Source: IDS-8 sp035304345 (GTDB lineage: Bacteria > Pseudomonadota > Gammaproteobacteria > Steroidobacterales > Woeseiaceae). Taken from it: DNA of 64,000 nt. Location: the NCBI GenBank assembly GCA_035304345.1, contig DATGQE010000102.1, positions 1-64,000 on the forward strand, given 5' to 3'. The position numbers and the translations under genes were made by a program. The notes under the pieces are model-generated. The model ran no database searches. It saw only the letters and a list, made by a program, of their open reading frames with translations, and had not been told where the DNA came from. Positions 1-8,881 of the stretch are shown here, piece after piece; the first letter of the stretch is position 1; each line of letters opens with the position of its first letter.

Positions 1-1043
1 GCCTCACCGTCGAGCACGAGCCGGGCGTAACCGCTCGAGTACATCTCGAGGTCGTACGTGCCGCTGCGCTTCGGGACGATCGTGCCTTCCCACGTGACCT
101 TCAGGTCGTCGAGGTCCGCCACCGCTTCCGGCAGCGGATGCTCCCGGACGTTGCCGTGATCCAGGTACTGGTAGTCCAGGTCCGCCACGCGAGCCTCGAG
201 CACGGGGTCCTCGCCCGCGTAGTAGCGGGCGGTCAGGGCGCCGGGCTCGCCGGCGGCATCGTAGAGCTCGAAGCCGTCGGCGAGCGGCCGCGGCGGCTCG
301 GGCGAGCCGACGCGGGTGACCGAGGCGTTGTTCCACAGGAGTCCCCAGCCGCGCGTCGAGACGAGAAACGGGATGCTGATGAACACGTTGTGCGTCGTGA
401 GCGTGACGTTCTCGCCCGCGTGGTTCAGGTCCCCGCTCTGGTGCTGCCCGAGGCCGTAAAGCGCCTCGTCTTCGGCGCGGTGGAACTGCTGGCGCACCGC
501 GTACGAATCCGCGGCGACCGGCCCCGGATCCTCCGTGACGGGAGCGAGGCTGCGCTCCGCCTCCGCGAGCAGGACGTTGCCGGCGGCGTCGCGGAACGTC
601 ACGGCACCGGTATCGAGCGCCACTTCCGCGCGTACCGCCGCCGTCGTGAGGCGCAGCACGCCTGCGGCCCCTTCCGCCTCGAACGGCACGCCGGCCGGCT
701 GCGCGACGACCATCAGCGGTTCCGGCAGGTTCGCGAAATCGGCGCCCGGCGTCGCCGTGACGCGCACGATCGCCTCGTCGATCACCTGCAGCCGCAGGCG
801 CCGGAAATCGCCGTCCGCGAGCTCGACGACGACCCCGTCCGGCGTCTCCTGCCAGCCCCTCGCCGCCGCCTCTCCGGACGGCGCCTCGGAGCAGGCGGCG
901 AGCGCCGTCGCAAAAGCGACCGCCGCCCCGCACGCGCCTGCACCGCGCGGGAGCCGAGGCGCGCGGCCGGTGCCGGAGTGCCGCGCCGTTCGGGCACGGA
1001 AACGTCGCGCGCGATGCGCGCTCCAACCGTCGATGCGTTTCAC
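1..1043 (-). CDS. GH31 alpha-xylosidase/alpha-glucosidase-like lipoprotein with PA14 insert (3' end outside window)
   Basis: This is the N-terminal third of a family 31 glycoside hydrolase; the catalytic barrel lies beyond the left edge. I chose the GTG at 1043 because it follows a GGGGAACAG Shine-Dalgarno-like stretch and the frame stays open to base 1; no ATG lies upstream in frame. A long basic n-region is followed by a hydrophobic stretch ending in LAAC-S, a lipobox, so the protein is probably anchored in an envelope membrane. The GH31 N-terminal beta-sandwich is recognisable from ALYGLGQHQSG, then IPFLVSTRGWGLLWNNAS. The sandwich is interrupted by a PA14-like segment (ARYYAG, then SGTYDLEMYSSGYARLVLDG). 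A PA14 insertion at this place is known from alpha-xylosidases of the Cellvibrio Xyl31A type, which remove xylose from xyloglucan oligosaccharides. Substrate cannot be fixed without the active site. Longer-looking open frames over the same bases are arginine-rich shadows. Confidence 0.8.
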   Translation of the reverse strand, partial: MKRIDGWSAHRARRFRARTARHSGTGRAPRLPRGAGACGAAVAFATALAACSEAPSGEAAARGWQETPDGVVVELADGDFRRLRLQVIDEAIVRVTATPGADFANLPEPLMVVAQPAGVPFEAEGAAGVLRLTTAAVRAEVALDTGAVTFRDAAGNVLLAEAERSLAPVTEDPGPVAADSYAVRQQFHRAEDEALYGLGQHQSGDLNHAGENVTLTTHNVFISIPFLVSTRGWGLLWNNASVTRVGSPEPPRPLADGFELYDAAGEPGALTARYYAGEDPVLEARVADLDYQYLDHGNVREHPLPEAVADLDDLKVTWEGTIVPKRSGTYDLEMYSSGYARLVLDGE

Positions 1044-1382
1044 CTGTTCCCCGTCTCGTAAGTGGCGAGCCGCACCTCGAGCAGTGCGGCTGCCCCGAGA
1101 AATTCAGCCCCCGGTCCGCCCGGTCGCCGTTCCATGCGCGCTCGAACCGCCGTTCTTCTTCCTCTGCCGGGCCTGTCCGTGCGCTTGGGCGGCATGTGCA
1201 TCATGAACCTGGGCTACCGCGGCTTCAATCGCTCGCTGGTCGCGCTCGGCAGCGTCGTGGCGCCCACCACCCGTCGCGGTCACCGTTCCCAAGGGCCTCT
1301 ACTGGTACTGGCGTGACCGCACACGGCGGAGTGTGATGCCGCTCCGGGCGGCCGTGGGCGGCCCACCCTAGACTGGGCCTCC
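1044..1382. other. Intergenic region between the divergent GH31 and diguanylate cyclase genes
   Basis: I see no convincing gene here; the short open frames have low-complexity compositions typical of shadows. A perfect 7-bp hairpin (GCCGCAC/GTGCGGC, 1069-1090, 8-nt loop) lies about 26 nt upstream of the GTG of the GH31 gene and would be in its mRNA leader. A TAGACT hexamer at 1369-1374 could be a -10 element for the downstream cyclase, which would give an almost leaderless transcript, but no good -35 accompanies it. Confidence 0.4.
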
Positions 1383-3188
1383 ATGGCGATCCGCTACCGA
1401 GGTCTCGCGCTGTACTCCGTGCTGCTCGCCGCCGTCGCGGCGGCATGGCTGGCGCACGGCCTCGCGGCGGCTTCGGCGTTTCCGCCGGCCTGGGTGGCGC
1501 TGCTCGCCGTCGCCGCGTGCCTAGTCGTCTGGCAGCTCGGCATCCCGGCGCCGCGCGTGGGGCTGGCCTCCATGGAACGCCTGCCGCAGATCGGGCTGCT
1601 GCTGGTGCTGGAACCGCCGGTCGCCGCGGCGCTGTGCGCGACGGCATCGTTCCTGTGGCCGCTCGTCAACCGCCGCTATCGCCAGGATTCGTGGCGCGTC
1701 GGCCTGCTGCGCGGCGTGCACAACGCGGCGATGACGGCCCTCATGCTGTTGGCCGCGGGCTCGGTGTACCTGGCGCTCGGAGGCGAGCACCCGCTCGCCA
1801 CCCTCGGGCCCGGGCACCTGCTGCCCCTCGTCGCGATGGCGCTCACCGCGCAGGCCGTGAACGTGGCGCTCCTGGCGTTGTTCTTCCGCCTCGACGGCCG
1901 CGACGTGCGCCGCCTCATCCGGCCGGTGTACACGCTCGTCGACCTCGTGATCGTGCCTGCCGGCGTGCTCGCCGCCCTGCTCTTCAACGGCGCGCCGCGG
2001 GCGGCGTTCGGCCTGTACGTCGCGGTGATGGCCACGTTCCTGCTCTCCTTCAACCGCCTCGACCGCGCGCTCGGCACGCGCAACCCGGTCCGGCCGCTCG
2101 TCAATCTCGCCGCCACCCGCACGTCGCTGTTCGGTGCGCGGCGCGTCGACGACCTCGCCGAACGCATCAGGAAAGAGACCGCGGCGCTGTTCCGTTTCGA
2201 GGAATTCACGTTCGCGCTCGCCGATGACGACTCGCGCACGCTCGACGTGCGCCTGCACGAACGCAACGGCCGCCGGCTCCAGGGCGGCGACCGCCCGCTG
2301 GGGACGGGACTGTTCGGCTGGATCGTCGAGCATGGCGAGGCGGTGCTCGTCGCGGACTGGTCGGCCGCCCCCGAAACCCTGCGCCGCTCGGCCACGGTAG
2401 ACGAACGGCGGGCGGGCTCGATCATGGCGGTGCCCCTCACGCTCGACGAGACGGTCATCGGCATGCTCGCGGTGACCCACTCGCAGCGCGACACGTGGTC
2501 GGAGGCCGATCTGCACCTCATGCGCCAGCTCGCGGAACAGGTCACCGCAGCGGTGGCGGACGCGCGAGCCTTCGAGGACCTCGAGAACTACCGGCGCGAC
2601 CTCGAGCAGCGCGTGGCCGAGCGGACCGCCGCCCTCGAGCGCGCCAACGGCGAGAAGGAACGCCTGATCGCCGCGCTGCGCGAGCGCAGCCGCCTGCTGG
2701 AGCGGGAGACCCAGGAGGATCCGCTCACCGGCATCGCGAACCGGCGCCATTTCAGCCAGCGCCTCGATGACGAGATCCAGGTCGCGCTGTCCGTCGGCCA
2801 GCCGCTCACGCTCGCCGTCGCGGATCTCGACCGCTTCAAGGAAATCAACGACCGGCTCGGGCACGCCATCGGCGACGAGGTCCTGCGGCAGACGGCCGGG
2901 CTGATGCGCGACCTGTGCCGCACGACGGACCTCGTGGCGCGCATCGGCGGGGAGGAGTTCGCGCTGATCCTTCCCGGCATGGCACGTCATTCGGCGGTGC
3001 ACTTCTGCGAAGTGTTGCGTGCCAGGATCGAGTCGCACGACTGGGGCCGCGTGCACCCGGACCTCAAGGTCACGCTGAGCATCGGCCTCGCGCAATGGGA
3101 AGGTTCCGGCAGCACCGGCGACCTGCTGCAGGCCGCCGACACCCGCCTGTACCGCGCCAAGCGCGCCGGCCGGAACCGCGTGGCGTGA
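1383..3188 (+). CDS. Membrane-bound GAF-GGDEF diguanylate cyclase
   Basis: The protein (601 residues) should make cyclic di-GMP from two GTP at the inner membrane. The first 225 residues contain about six or seven hydrophobic helices in an unrecognised membrane sensor module. A GAF-like domain follows (about 245-395), then a short coiled coil (YRRDLEQRVAERTAALERA) and a C-terminal GGDEF domain (about 435-601). The catalytic loop reads GGEEF near residue 522, an active version. An RTTD five residues before it matches the RxxD inhibitory I-site, so product feedback inhibition is likely. DPLTGIANRR and DLDRFKEINDRLGH are further family motifs. No strong ribosome binding site precedes the ATG. 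A strong hairpin follows the stop. The EAL protein encoded at 31523-32683 would be a candidate opponent in c-di-GMP turnover. Confidence 0.9.
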   Translation: MAIRYRGLALYSVLLAAVAAAWLAHGLAAASAFPPAWVALLAVAACLVVWQLGIPAPRVGLASMERLPQIGLLLVLEPPVAAALCATASFLWPLVNRRYRQDSWRVGLLRGVHNAAMTALMLLAAGSVYLALGGEHPLATLGPGHLLPLVAMALTAQAVNVALLALFFRLDGRDVRRLIRPVYTLVDLVIVPAGVLAALLFNGAPRAAFGLYVAVMATFLLSFNRLDRALGTRNPVRPLVNLAATRTSLFGARRVDDLAERIRKETAALFRFEEFTFALADDDSRTLDVRLHERNGRRLQGGDRPLGTGLFGWIVEHGEAVLVADWSAAPETLRRSATVDERRAGSIMAVPLTLDETVIGMLAVTHSQRDTWSEADLHLMRQLAEQVTAAVADARAFEDLENYRRDLEQRVAERTAALERANGEKERLIAALRERSRLLERETQEDPLTGIANRRHFSQRLDDEIQVALSVGQPLTLAVADLDRFKEINDRLGHAIGDEVLRQTAGLMRDLCRTTDLVARIGGEEFALILPGMARHSAVHFCEVLRARIESHDWGRVHPDLKVTLSIGLAQWEGSGSTGDLLQAADTRLYRAKRAGRNRVA

Positions 3189-3221
3189 CCCTGGCGCACC
3201 GATACGTACGAGATCGAGCGC

Positions 3222-3249
3222 CCCGCCCGGCGCCGCGTCGCCGGGCGGG
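3222..3249. terminator. GC-rich hairpin between convergent genes, probable bidirectional terminator
   Basis: CCCGCCCGGCG at 3222-3232 is perfectly complementary to CGCCGGGCGGG at 3239-3249, an 11-bp stem with a 6-nt loop. It lies 34 bp after the cyclase stop and 13 bp after the alaC stop on the other strand. There is no T-tract on either side, so it is at best a non-canonical terminator or transcript-end stabiliser. Confidence 0.5.
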
Positions 3250-3261
3250 CGACCTGGCGGA

Positions 3262-4497
3262 CTAGCCTGCCGCGGCCTCCGGCGTCGCCTGCGCGAGCAT
3301 GCGCCGGATGCCGCTCACGGCCTGGCGGATGCGGTGCTCGTTCTCGACCAGCGAGAAACGCACGAAGCCTTCGCCGGCGCGCCCGAAACCGACCCCCGGC
3401 GATACCGCCACCCCGGCCTCCTCGAGCAACCGCTTGGAGAACGCGAGCGAGCCCAGGTGGCGCCACGGCTCGGGGATCCGCGCCCAGACGAACATGGTCG
3501 CCCTGGGCTTTTCGATCGGCCAGCACCCCGGCCCGGGCTTCCCGAGGCCGTCCACCAGCCGGTCGCGGCGCCCGGCGTAGATCGCGGCGTGCTCCGCGAC
3601 GCAGGATTGCGGTCCGCGCAGCGCCTGGATCGCACCCACCTGGATCGGCGTCGGGATCCCGTAGTCGAGATAGCTCTTCATGCGGGCGAGCGCGCGGATC
3701 ATCGACGGGTTGCCGCAGGCGAAGCCCACGCGCCAGCCGGCCATCGAATGGCTCTTCGACAGGGACGTGAACTCGATCGCCACGTCGCGCGCGCCGGGCA
3801 CCTCGAGGATGGACGGCGGCCGGTAGCCGTCGAACGCGATCTCGGCGTAGGCGAAATCGTGCAGCAGCATGACCCCGTGCCGCCGCGCGGCGGCGACGAT
3901 GCGCTCGAAGCAACCGTCCGGCGCCACCACGGTGGTCGGGTTGTGCGGGAACGACAGCACGACGAGCTTCGGGCGCAGCCGCGGGATCGCGTCCTCGAGC
4001 GCATCGACGAAGGTGTCTCCCTGCGCGACCGGCAGCGTCTCGAGCCTGCCGCCCGCGATCTCGACCGAGTACTGGTGGATCGGGTAGCCGGGATCCGGGC
4101 ACAGGACGACGTCCCCCGGACCGACCGTCATCAGGACGAAGTGCGCCAGGCCCTCTTTCGAGCCGATCAGCGCGATGGCCTCGTGCTCGGGATCGAGCGC
4201 CACGCCGTAGTTGCGCGCGTACCATTCGCAGATCGCGGCGCGCAGGTTCGGGATGCCGCGCGAGCTCGAGTAGCGGTGCGTGCGCGGGTTGGACGAGGCC
4301 TCGCGGATCTTCTCCACGACGTGCGCCGGCGTCGGCAGATCGGGGTTGCCCATCCCGAGGTCGACCACGTCGCGCCCGGCGCGCCGCGCGGCGAGCATGA
4401 GCTCCGTCACCTGCGCGAACACGTAGGGCGGCAGCCGTTCCAGGCGGTGGAAGTCGAACGTATTACCGGGGGCGCCCTCGAGCGCCGTGCTGCTCAT
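3262..4497 (-). CDS. alaC: Alanine-synthesising class I/II aminotransferase
   Basis: This PLP-dependent fold-type I aminotransferase is closest in my judgement to AlaC, which transaminates pyruvate with glutamate to make alanine. The PLP lysine sits in SLSKSHSMAGWRVGF. GMGNPDLPTP near the N-terminus, SFPHNPTT, HDFAYAEIAFDG and a C-terminal VRFSLVENEHRI are characteristic of this group. I prefer the ATG at 4497 (MSSTALEG) because GAGGGA lies 8 nt upstream; an ATG two codons earlier (4503) is too close to that site, and an in-frame extension to 4545 would start at the edge of the predicted -10 element. The product is 411 residues, about the family norm. The gene stands alone and is divergent from pncA. 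Related LL-diaminopimelate or aspartate aminotransferases are the main alternatives. Confidence 0.85.
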   Translation of the reverse strand: MSSTALEGAPGNTFDFHRLERLPPYVFAQVTELMLAARRAGRDVVDLGMGNPDLPTPAHVVEKIREASSNPRTHRYSSSRGIPNLRAAICEWYARNYGVALDPEHEAIALIGSKEGLAHFVLMTVGPGDVVLCPDPGYPIHQYSVEIAGGRLETLPVAQGDTFVDALEDAIPRLRPKLVVLSFPHNPTTVVAPDGCFERIVAAARRHGVMLLHDFAYAEIAFDGYRPPSILEVPGARDVAIEFTSLSKSHSMAGWRVGFACGNPSMIRALARMKSYLDYGIPTPIQVGAIQALRGPQSCVAEHAAIYAGRRDRLVDGLGKPGPGCWPIEKPRATMFVWARIPEPWRHLGSLAFSKRLLEEAGVAVSPGVGFGRAGEGFVRFSLVENEHRIRQAVSGIRRMLAQATPEAAAG

Positions 4498-4545
4498 GTC
4501 CATGATCCCTCGACGGCGCAACGCGCCGGCACCGCAACCGGGCAT

Positions 4546-4574
4546 TTTTAAGGGAGTTGTCCGGCCACCGTCAA
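4546..4574 (-). promoter_or_regulatory. Sigma-70-type promoter for alaC
   Basis: On the minus strand TTGACG (4574-4569) is followed after exactly 17 bp by TTAAAA (4551-4546). Transcription would begin near 4539, giving a leader of about 40 nt before the ATG at 4497. Confidence 0.6.
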
Positions 4575-4586
4575 CAGGATTCCTTA

Positions 4587-4592
4587 TATAAT
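4587..4592 (+). promoter_or_regulatory. -10 element for pncA-pncB
   Basis: A perfect TATAAT sits in the AT-rich stretch TTATATAATACT, about 41 bp upstream of the pncA ATG. The -35 region at optimal spacing (GCCACC) is poor, so the promoter may be weak or activator-dependent. It overlaps the upstream flank of the divergent alaC promoter. Confidence 0.55.
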
Positions 4593-4633
4593 ACTGGCCA
4601 TTCCCCCTGATCGATCATCACTCGAAACCTGCC

Positions 4634-5194
4634 ATGACCGAGAAACTGCAGTCTGGCGATGCTTTGCTCATCGTCGATGTCCAGAAGGACTTCTGTGCCG
4701 GCGGCGCGCTCGCCGTGCCCGGAGGCGACGAGGTCGTTCCCGTGCTCAACGAATGGATCGAGGCGGCGCGCGCCGCCGGGGTGCCCATCATCGCCTCGCG
4801 TGACTGGCATCCCCGCGAGCACGTGAGCTTCGCCTCGCAGGGCGGTCCCTGGCCCGAGCACTGCGTGCAGGACACGGAGGGCGCCGAGTTCCACGACGAC
4901 CTCGCGCTGCCCGACTCCGCGGTCCGCGTCAGCAAGGGCACTGCCTTCGATCGCGACGCCTACTCCGCCTTCGATGGCACCGGGCTCGACACCTACCTCG
5001 CACGTCACGGCATCCGGCGCCTCTGGGTCGGCGGCCTCGCGGAAGACGTCTGCGTGCTGCAGACCGTGCTCGATGCGCGGCGCAAGGGCTTCGACACCCA
5101 CGTGATCGCCGGCGCAACGCGACCGGTCGACCCGGCCGCGCGCCCGCGCGTGCTCGAGGAGATGGAGAAAGCGGGCGCCCGGATCGCCGCATGA
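4634..5194 (+). CDS. pncA: Nicotinamidase
   Basis: The enzyme hydrolyses nicotinamide to nicotinate in the NAD salvage pathway. The isochorismatase-fold catalytic triad is visible: Asp15 in IVDVQKDF, Lys101 in VSKGT and Cys140 in GLAEDVCVLQT. The metal-binding set Asp57, His59 and His63 lies in SRDWHPREHVSF. The length (186 residues) is that of bacterial PncA. The ATG follows about 35 nt after the expected transcription start. The stop overlaps the start of pncB by 4 bp, so the nicotinate produced is used by the next enzyme in the same operon. Confidence 0.95.
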   Translation: MTEKLQSGDALLIVDVQKDFCAGGALAVPGGDEVVPVLNEWIEAARAAGVPIIASRDWHPREHVSFASQGGPWPEHCVQDTEGAEFHDDLALPDSAVRVSKGTAFDRDAYSAFDGTGLDTYLARHGIRRLWVGGLAEDVCVLQTVLDARRKGFDTHVIAGATRPVDPAARPRVLEEMEKAGARIAA

Positions 5195-6555
5195 AGGCGC
5201 CGCACCCGTGGCCGACGGAGGACGACCTCGGGCTCCTGGTCGACCTCTACGAGCTCAGCATGCTCCAGGGCTACTGGGCCGCGGGTATGGAGGGCCAGGC
5301 GACCTTCAGCCTGTATTTCCGCAAGCTGCCCGCCGGGCGCCGCTTCATGCTCGCGTGCGGGCAGCAGCACGCGGCGCACCTCGTGACGCGACTGCGCTTC
5401 CCCGAGGCCGCGCTCGAGAAGATTGCGCGGCTCGGCGGCTTTCGCGACGAGTTCCTGCGCTGGCTGGGCGACTTCCGCTTCAGCGGCGACATCGTCGCGC
5501 TGCCGGAAGGCACGCCCGTGTTTCCCGAGGAGCCGTTGCTCGAGGTGAGCGCGCCGATCGCGGAAGCGCAGCTCCTCGAGACGCTGCTCATGAACCTCGT
5601 CCACCTCGAGACGGTGCTGGCGTCCAAGGCCATCCGCATGGTGCTCGCCGCCCGCGGGCGGCCCGTCGTCGATTTCGGCATGCGCCGCATGCACGGCATC
5701 GATGCCGCGGTGCGCGGCGTGCGAGCCTACCGTACGGCGGGCATCAGCGGCACCAGTCACGTGCTCGCCGGACTGCACTTCGGGCTGCCGGTGAGCGGCA
5801 CGATGGCGCACAGCTACATCCAGGCATTCGACGACGAGGCGGAGGCGTTCCGGCGCTACGCGGAGCTGTACCCGGGCACGACCCTGCTCGTCGACACCTA
5901 CGACACGCTCGCCGCGGTCGACAAGGTCATCGCGCTCAGGCACGAGCTGGGTGACGCCTTCCGCATCGGCGCCGTGCGGCTCGACTCCGGGGACATGGCC
6001 GCGCTCGCCCGGGCGGCGCGCGCGCGCCTCGACGCCGCCGGCCTCGCCGACGTGAAGATCTTCGCGAGCGGCGGGCTGGACGAGCACGGCATCGCGGCGC
6101 TGCTCGCCGCCGGGGCGCCGATCGATGCGTTCGGCGTGGGCACCTCGCTCGGCACCTCGGCCGACGCGCCGTATCTCGATCTCGTGTACAAGATGACCGC
6201 CTTCGCAGGGCAGCCGCGCCTCAAGAACTCGCCCGGCAAGGCCGTCTGGCCGGGCGCCAAGCAGGTGTTTCGCCATACCGACGAAGCCGGCCGCTACGTG
6301 CGCGACGAGGTGACCCTGCGCAGCGAGCACCGCGACGCCGAAGGATTGCTCGTCCCGGTGGTCGCGGCCGGCGAGCCGCTGGACGTGCCCACGCTCGACC
6401 TCGATGCCGCGGCCGCGCACGCGGCCGATGCCGTCGCTCGACTCCCGGAATCGCTGCGCGCGCTCGACGATACGGCTGCCGGGTACCCGGTGAGCATCAG
6501 CCCCGCGCTGCGCGCCGAGCGCGAGCGTGCGCTCGAGCGCATCGCGCCGCACTGA
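5191..6555 (+). CDS. pncB: Nicotinate phosphoribosyltransferase
   Basis: The enzyme joins nicotinate with PRPP to make nicotinate mononucleotide, the second step of NAD salvage after PncA. The N-terminus DLYELSMLQGYWAAGM and the segments GTSHVLAGLHFGLPVSGTMAHSY (split across the phosphate-binding region), RLDSGD and FASGGLDE are typical of the family. At 454 residues it has the usual length. Its ATG overlaps the pncA stop (ATGA), indicating translational coupling. It is followed by a small gene about 80 bp downstream. Confidence 0.93.
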   Translation: MKAPHPWPTEDDLGLLVDLYELSMLQGYWAAGMEGQATFSLYFRKLPAGRRFMLACGQQHAAHLVTRLRFPEAALEKIARLGGFRDEFLRWLGDFRFSGDIVALPEGTPVFPEEPLLEVSAPIAEAQLLETLLMNLVHLETVLASKAIRMVLAARGRPVVDFGMRRMHGIDAAVRGVRAYRTAGISGTSHVLAGLHFGLPVSGTMAHSYIQAFDDEAEAFRRYAELYPGTTLLVDTYDTLAAVDKVIALRHELGDAFRIGAVRLDSGDMAALARAARARLDAAGLADVKIFASGGLDEHGIAALLAAGAPIDAFGVGTSLGTSADAPYLDLVYKMTAFAGQPRLKNSPGKAVWPGAKQVFRHTDEAGRYVRDEVTLRSEHRDAEGLLVPVVAAGEPLDVPTLDLDAAAAHAADAVARLPESLRALDDTAAGYPVSISPALRAERERALERIAPH

Positions 6556-6634
6556 CGGCCGCACTCCCCGCCACCCGTGGCGCGAAACTTGCAGGCTCCC
6601 CCCGGGGGACAAGCGACGCTCGCGCGGAGGCACC

Positions 6635-6889
6635 ATGGGCAGGAAACACGGCAGCAGCGTGAAGGACGACGAGCGCTACGAGGCGTTGCGGCGCGAAGGC
6701 ATGAGCAAGGAGAAGGCGGCACGCATCGCCAACACACCGCGCAAGGAAGCCGGCCGCCGCGGCGGTAAGGCGCCGCCCTACGAGGACTGGAGCAAGGAAG
6801 CGCTCTACAGGAAGGCGAAAGACGTCGGCATCGAAGGCCGGTCGCGCATGAGCAAGCGCGATCTCATCGACTCGCTGCGCAACCATTGA
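6635..6889 (+). CDS. Small conserved Rho-N/SAP-like protein
   Basis: An 84-residue basic protein starts MGRKHGSSVKDDERYEAL and contains GMSKEKAARIANTP, a glycine/arginine-rich linker and a C-terminal helix-extended-helix (SKEALYRKAKDVGIEGRS). It belongs to a short family found in many proteobacteria and actinobacteria that is usually annotated as Rho-termination-factor N-terminal-like; its function is not established. GGAGG lies 5 nt before the ATG at 6635, which is why I reject the longer frame starting at 6527. Its stop overlaps the TTG start of the ABC transporter gene. Confidence 0.8.
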   Translation: MGRKHGSSVKDDERYEALRREGMSKEKAARIANTPRKEAGRRGGKAPPYEDWSKEALYRKAKDVGIEGRSRMSKRDLIDSLRNH

Positions 6890-8694
6890 ACCGCCCCGCG
6901 CCCGCGGGAGCCGGCCAGGCCGGCGAAACCGGGACCCGGCAGAGCACCGCGCGCCAGTTGCGGCGCGCGCTGGTGTTTGCCGTCCCGCACCGGCGCACCA
7001 TCGTCCTCGTCCTCCTCCTGACGCTTGCCGTCGCCGTCGTGAGCTCCGTCGAGCCGCTGGTCCTGAAGCACATCATCGACGGGCTGACGGCGGGCCGCGG
7101 ACTGTCCGCGGTGGGGGTCGGCCTGGTGCTGCTCGGGATCATGTCCCTGTTCCGCGAAGGCGCGAGCGGAACCTCGAACTGGCTGACGTGGCGCATGCGC
7201 ATCGGGCTCCAGTACGCGCTGCTCGAAGCCACCGTGGAGCGGCTCCACCGCATGCCGCTCAAGATGCAGCGCAGCGAAGGCGTGGGCGCCGTGCTCACGC
7301 GGCTCGATCGCAGTATCCAGGGATTCGTAGCGGCGGTCACCCAGCTCCTCACCAGCGTCGTCCCGGCCGTGATCTTCCTGCTCGTCGCGGTGGTCGTCAT
7401 GCTCGACCTCGACTGGCGCCTGGCGCTCGTGGTGCTCGCGTTCGCACCGCTCCCCGCCCTGCTCGCGGCCATCGCGGCACCGGAGCAGACCCGCCGCGAG
7501 CGCAGCATGCTGGATCGCTGGGCGCAGATCTACTCGCGCTTCAACGAGGTGCTCGCCGGCATCGTCACGGTGCGCAGCTTCGCCATGGAAGAGGCCGAGA
7601 AGCGCCGCTTTCTCGACGACGTGAGCGCGGCCAACCGGCTGGTCGTGCGCGGCGTCGCGACCGACAGCGCGTTCGGCACGGCGAGCAACCTGGTGGTAGC
7701 GGTGGCGCGCATCGCGGTGATCGGCCTCGGCGGCCTGTTCATCGTGCGGGGCGAAATGACGGTCGGCACCCTCATTGCCTTCCTGGGCTACGTCGGCGGC
7801 CTGTTCGGCCCGGTGCAGGGATTGAGCGGCACATGGACGGCGCTGAAGCGCGGGACCGTGTCCCTCGACCAGATTTTCGCGATCCTCGATCTCCAGGAGC
7901 ACCTGGGAGATGCGCCCGATGCGCGCGAGCTCGAGAGCGTGCGCGGCGACATCGCTTTCGAGGACGTGCATTTCGCCTATGGTCCCGCAGAACGCCCGCT
8001 GCTCTCCGGCATCACGCTCTCCGTCCGTGCGGGTGAGAAGATCGCGATCGTCGGTCCGAGCGGCTCGGGGAAGACGACGCTGATGGCGCTGCTCATGCGC
8101 TTCTATGACCCGGATGCCGGGCGCGTAACGCTGGACGGCCATGACCTGCGCGACCTGAAGCAAAGCTCGGTGCGGCGCCACATCGGCGTCGTCCTGCAGG
8201 ACCCGCTGCTGTTCAACGACACCATCCGCGCCAACATCGCCTACGGCTATCCCGACGCCACCCAGGAAGAAATCGAGGCAGCCGCCCGGGCGGCAGCCGC
8301 ACACGACTTCATCGTCGCATTGCCCGACGGTTACGACACCGTGGTCGGAGAGCGCGGCGGCCGCCTGTCCGTGGGGGAGCGCCAGCGCATCTCGATCGCG
8401 CGAGCGCTGGTCAAGCGCCCTTCCATCGTCGTGCTCGACGAGGCGACCGCGTCGCTGGATGCCGATTCCGAAGCCGCCGTGCAGGACGCCATCGACACGC
8501 TGGTGCGCGGTCGCACCACGTTCATCATCGCGCACCGGCTGAGCACGGTCGTGAATGCCGATCGCATCGTCGTTCTCAAGGACGGGCGCATCGCCGGGAT
8601 CGGCACCCACGAGGAGCTGCTCGCCGGGAACGAGTACTACGCCCGGCTCGTGCGGCAGCAGACCCGCGGGCTGATCCGCAACGAAGGCGAGTGA
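6886..8694 (+). CDS. ABC exporter, fused permease-ATPase half-transporter
   Basis: This is a 602-residue half-transporter with six transmembrane helices (about 30-320) followed by a nucleotide-binding domain. The ATPase has a Walker A GPSGSGKTT, a Q-loop in VVLQDPLLFNDTI, a Walker B IVVLDEAT with the D-loop SLDAD, and the H-loop IIAHRLS. The signature reads LSVGERQ instead of LSGGQ, a tolerated variant. The architecture is that of MsbA/Atm1-like lipid or peptide exporters; the substrate cannot be told. The start is a TTG overlapping the stop of the preceding small gene, with no Shine-Dalgarno site of its own, so translation probably depends on coupling. It precedes the glycan cluster, but a 275-bp gap with its own promoter separates them. 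Confidence 0.85.
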   Translation: MNRPAPAGAGQAGETGTRQSTARQLRRALVFAVPHRRTIVLVLLLTLAVAVVSSVEPLVLKHIIDGLTAGRGLSAVGVGLVLLGIMSLFREGASGTSNWLTWRMRIGLQYALLEATVERLHRMPLKMQRSEGVGAVLTRLDRSIQGFVAAVTQLLTSVVPAVIFLLVAVVVMLDLDWRLALVVLAFAPLPALLAAIAAPEQTRRERSMLDRWAQIYSRFNEVLAGIVTVRSFAMEEAEKRRFLDDVSAANRLVVRGVATDSAFGTASNLVVAVARIAVIGLGGLFIVRGEMTVGTLIAFLGYVGGLFGPVQGLSGTWTALKRGTVSLDQIFAILDLQEHLGDAPDARELESVRGDIAFEDVHFAYGPAERPLLSGITLSVRAGEKIAIVGPSGSGKTTLMALLMRFYDPDAGRVTLDGHDLRDLKQSSVRRHIGVVLQDPLLFNDTIRANIAYGYPDATQEEIEAAARAAAAHDFIVALPDGYDTVVGERGGRLSVGERQRISIARALVKRPSIVVLDEATASLDADSEAAVQDAIDTLVRGRTTFIIAHRLSTVVNADRIVVLKDGRIAGIGTHEELLAGNEYYARLVRQQTRGLIRNEGE

Positions 8695-8881
8695 GGCCGC
8701 ACGCGGCCGTGGCGACACCGGCCGCCGGAGAGCCGGGTTCCGCCGGTCACCAAAATTACAATCCGGGGCCCATTTTTTACACAGCGCCTGCCGCCGGATC
8801 GGCGCACCCGCACCCGCAATTTTCCAATCACGATTCAAGGGGAAGCGAGCGAGTCCCGCGCCCTTCGTCCAGCATCTTCAG

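Noticed and set aside
4..1026. A 340-codon Arg/Gly-rich frame on the minus strand
   Set aside because: The neighbouring frame on the same strand encodes a recognisable GH31/PA14 lipoprotein.
8755..8780. T6 run after the ABC exporter as an intrinsic terminator
   Set aside because: No stable GC stem immediately precedes the T-run.
6805..8838. A 677-codon open frame on the minus strand
   Set aside because: Antisense to the ABC exporter whose Walker, signature and H-loop motifs are all intact.
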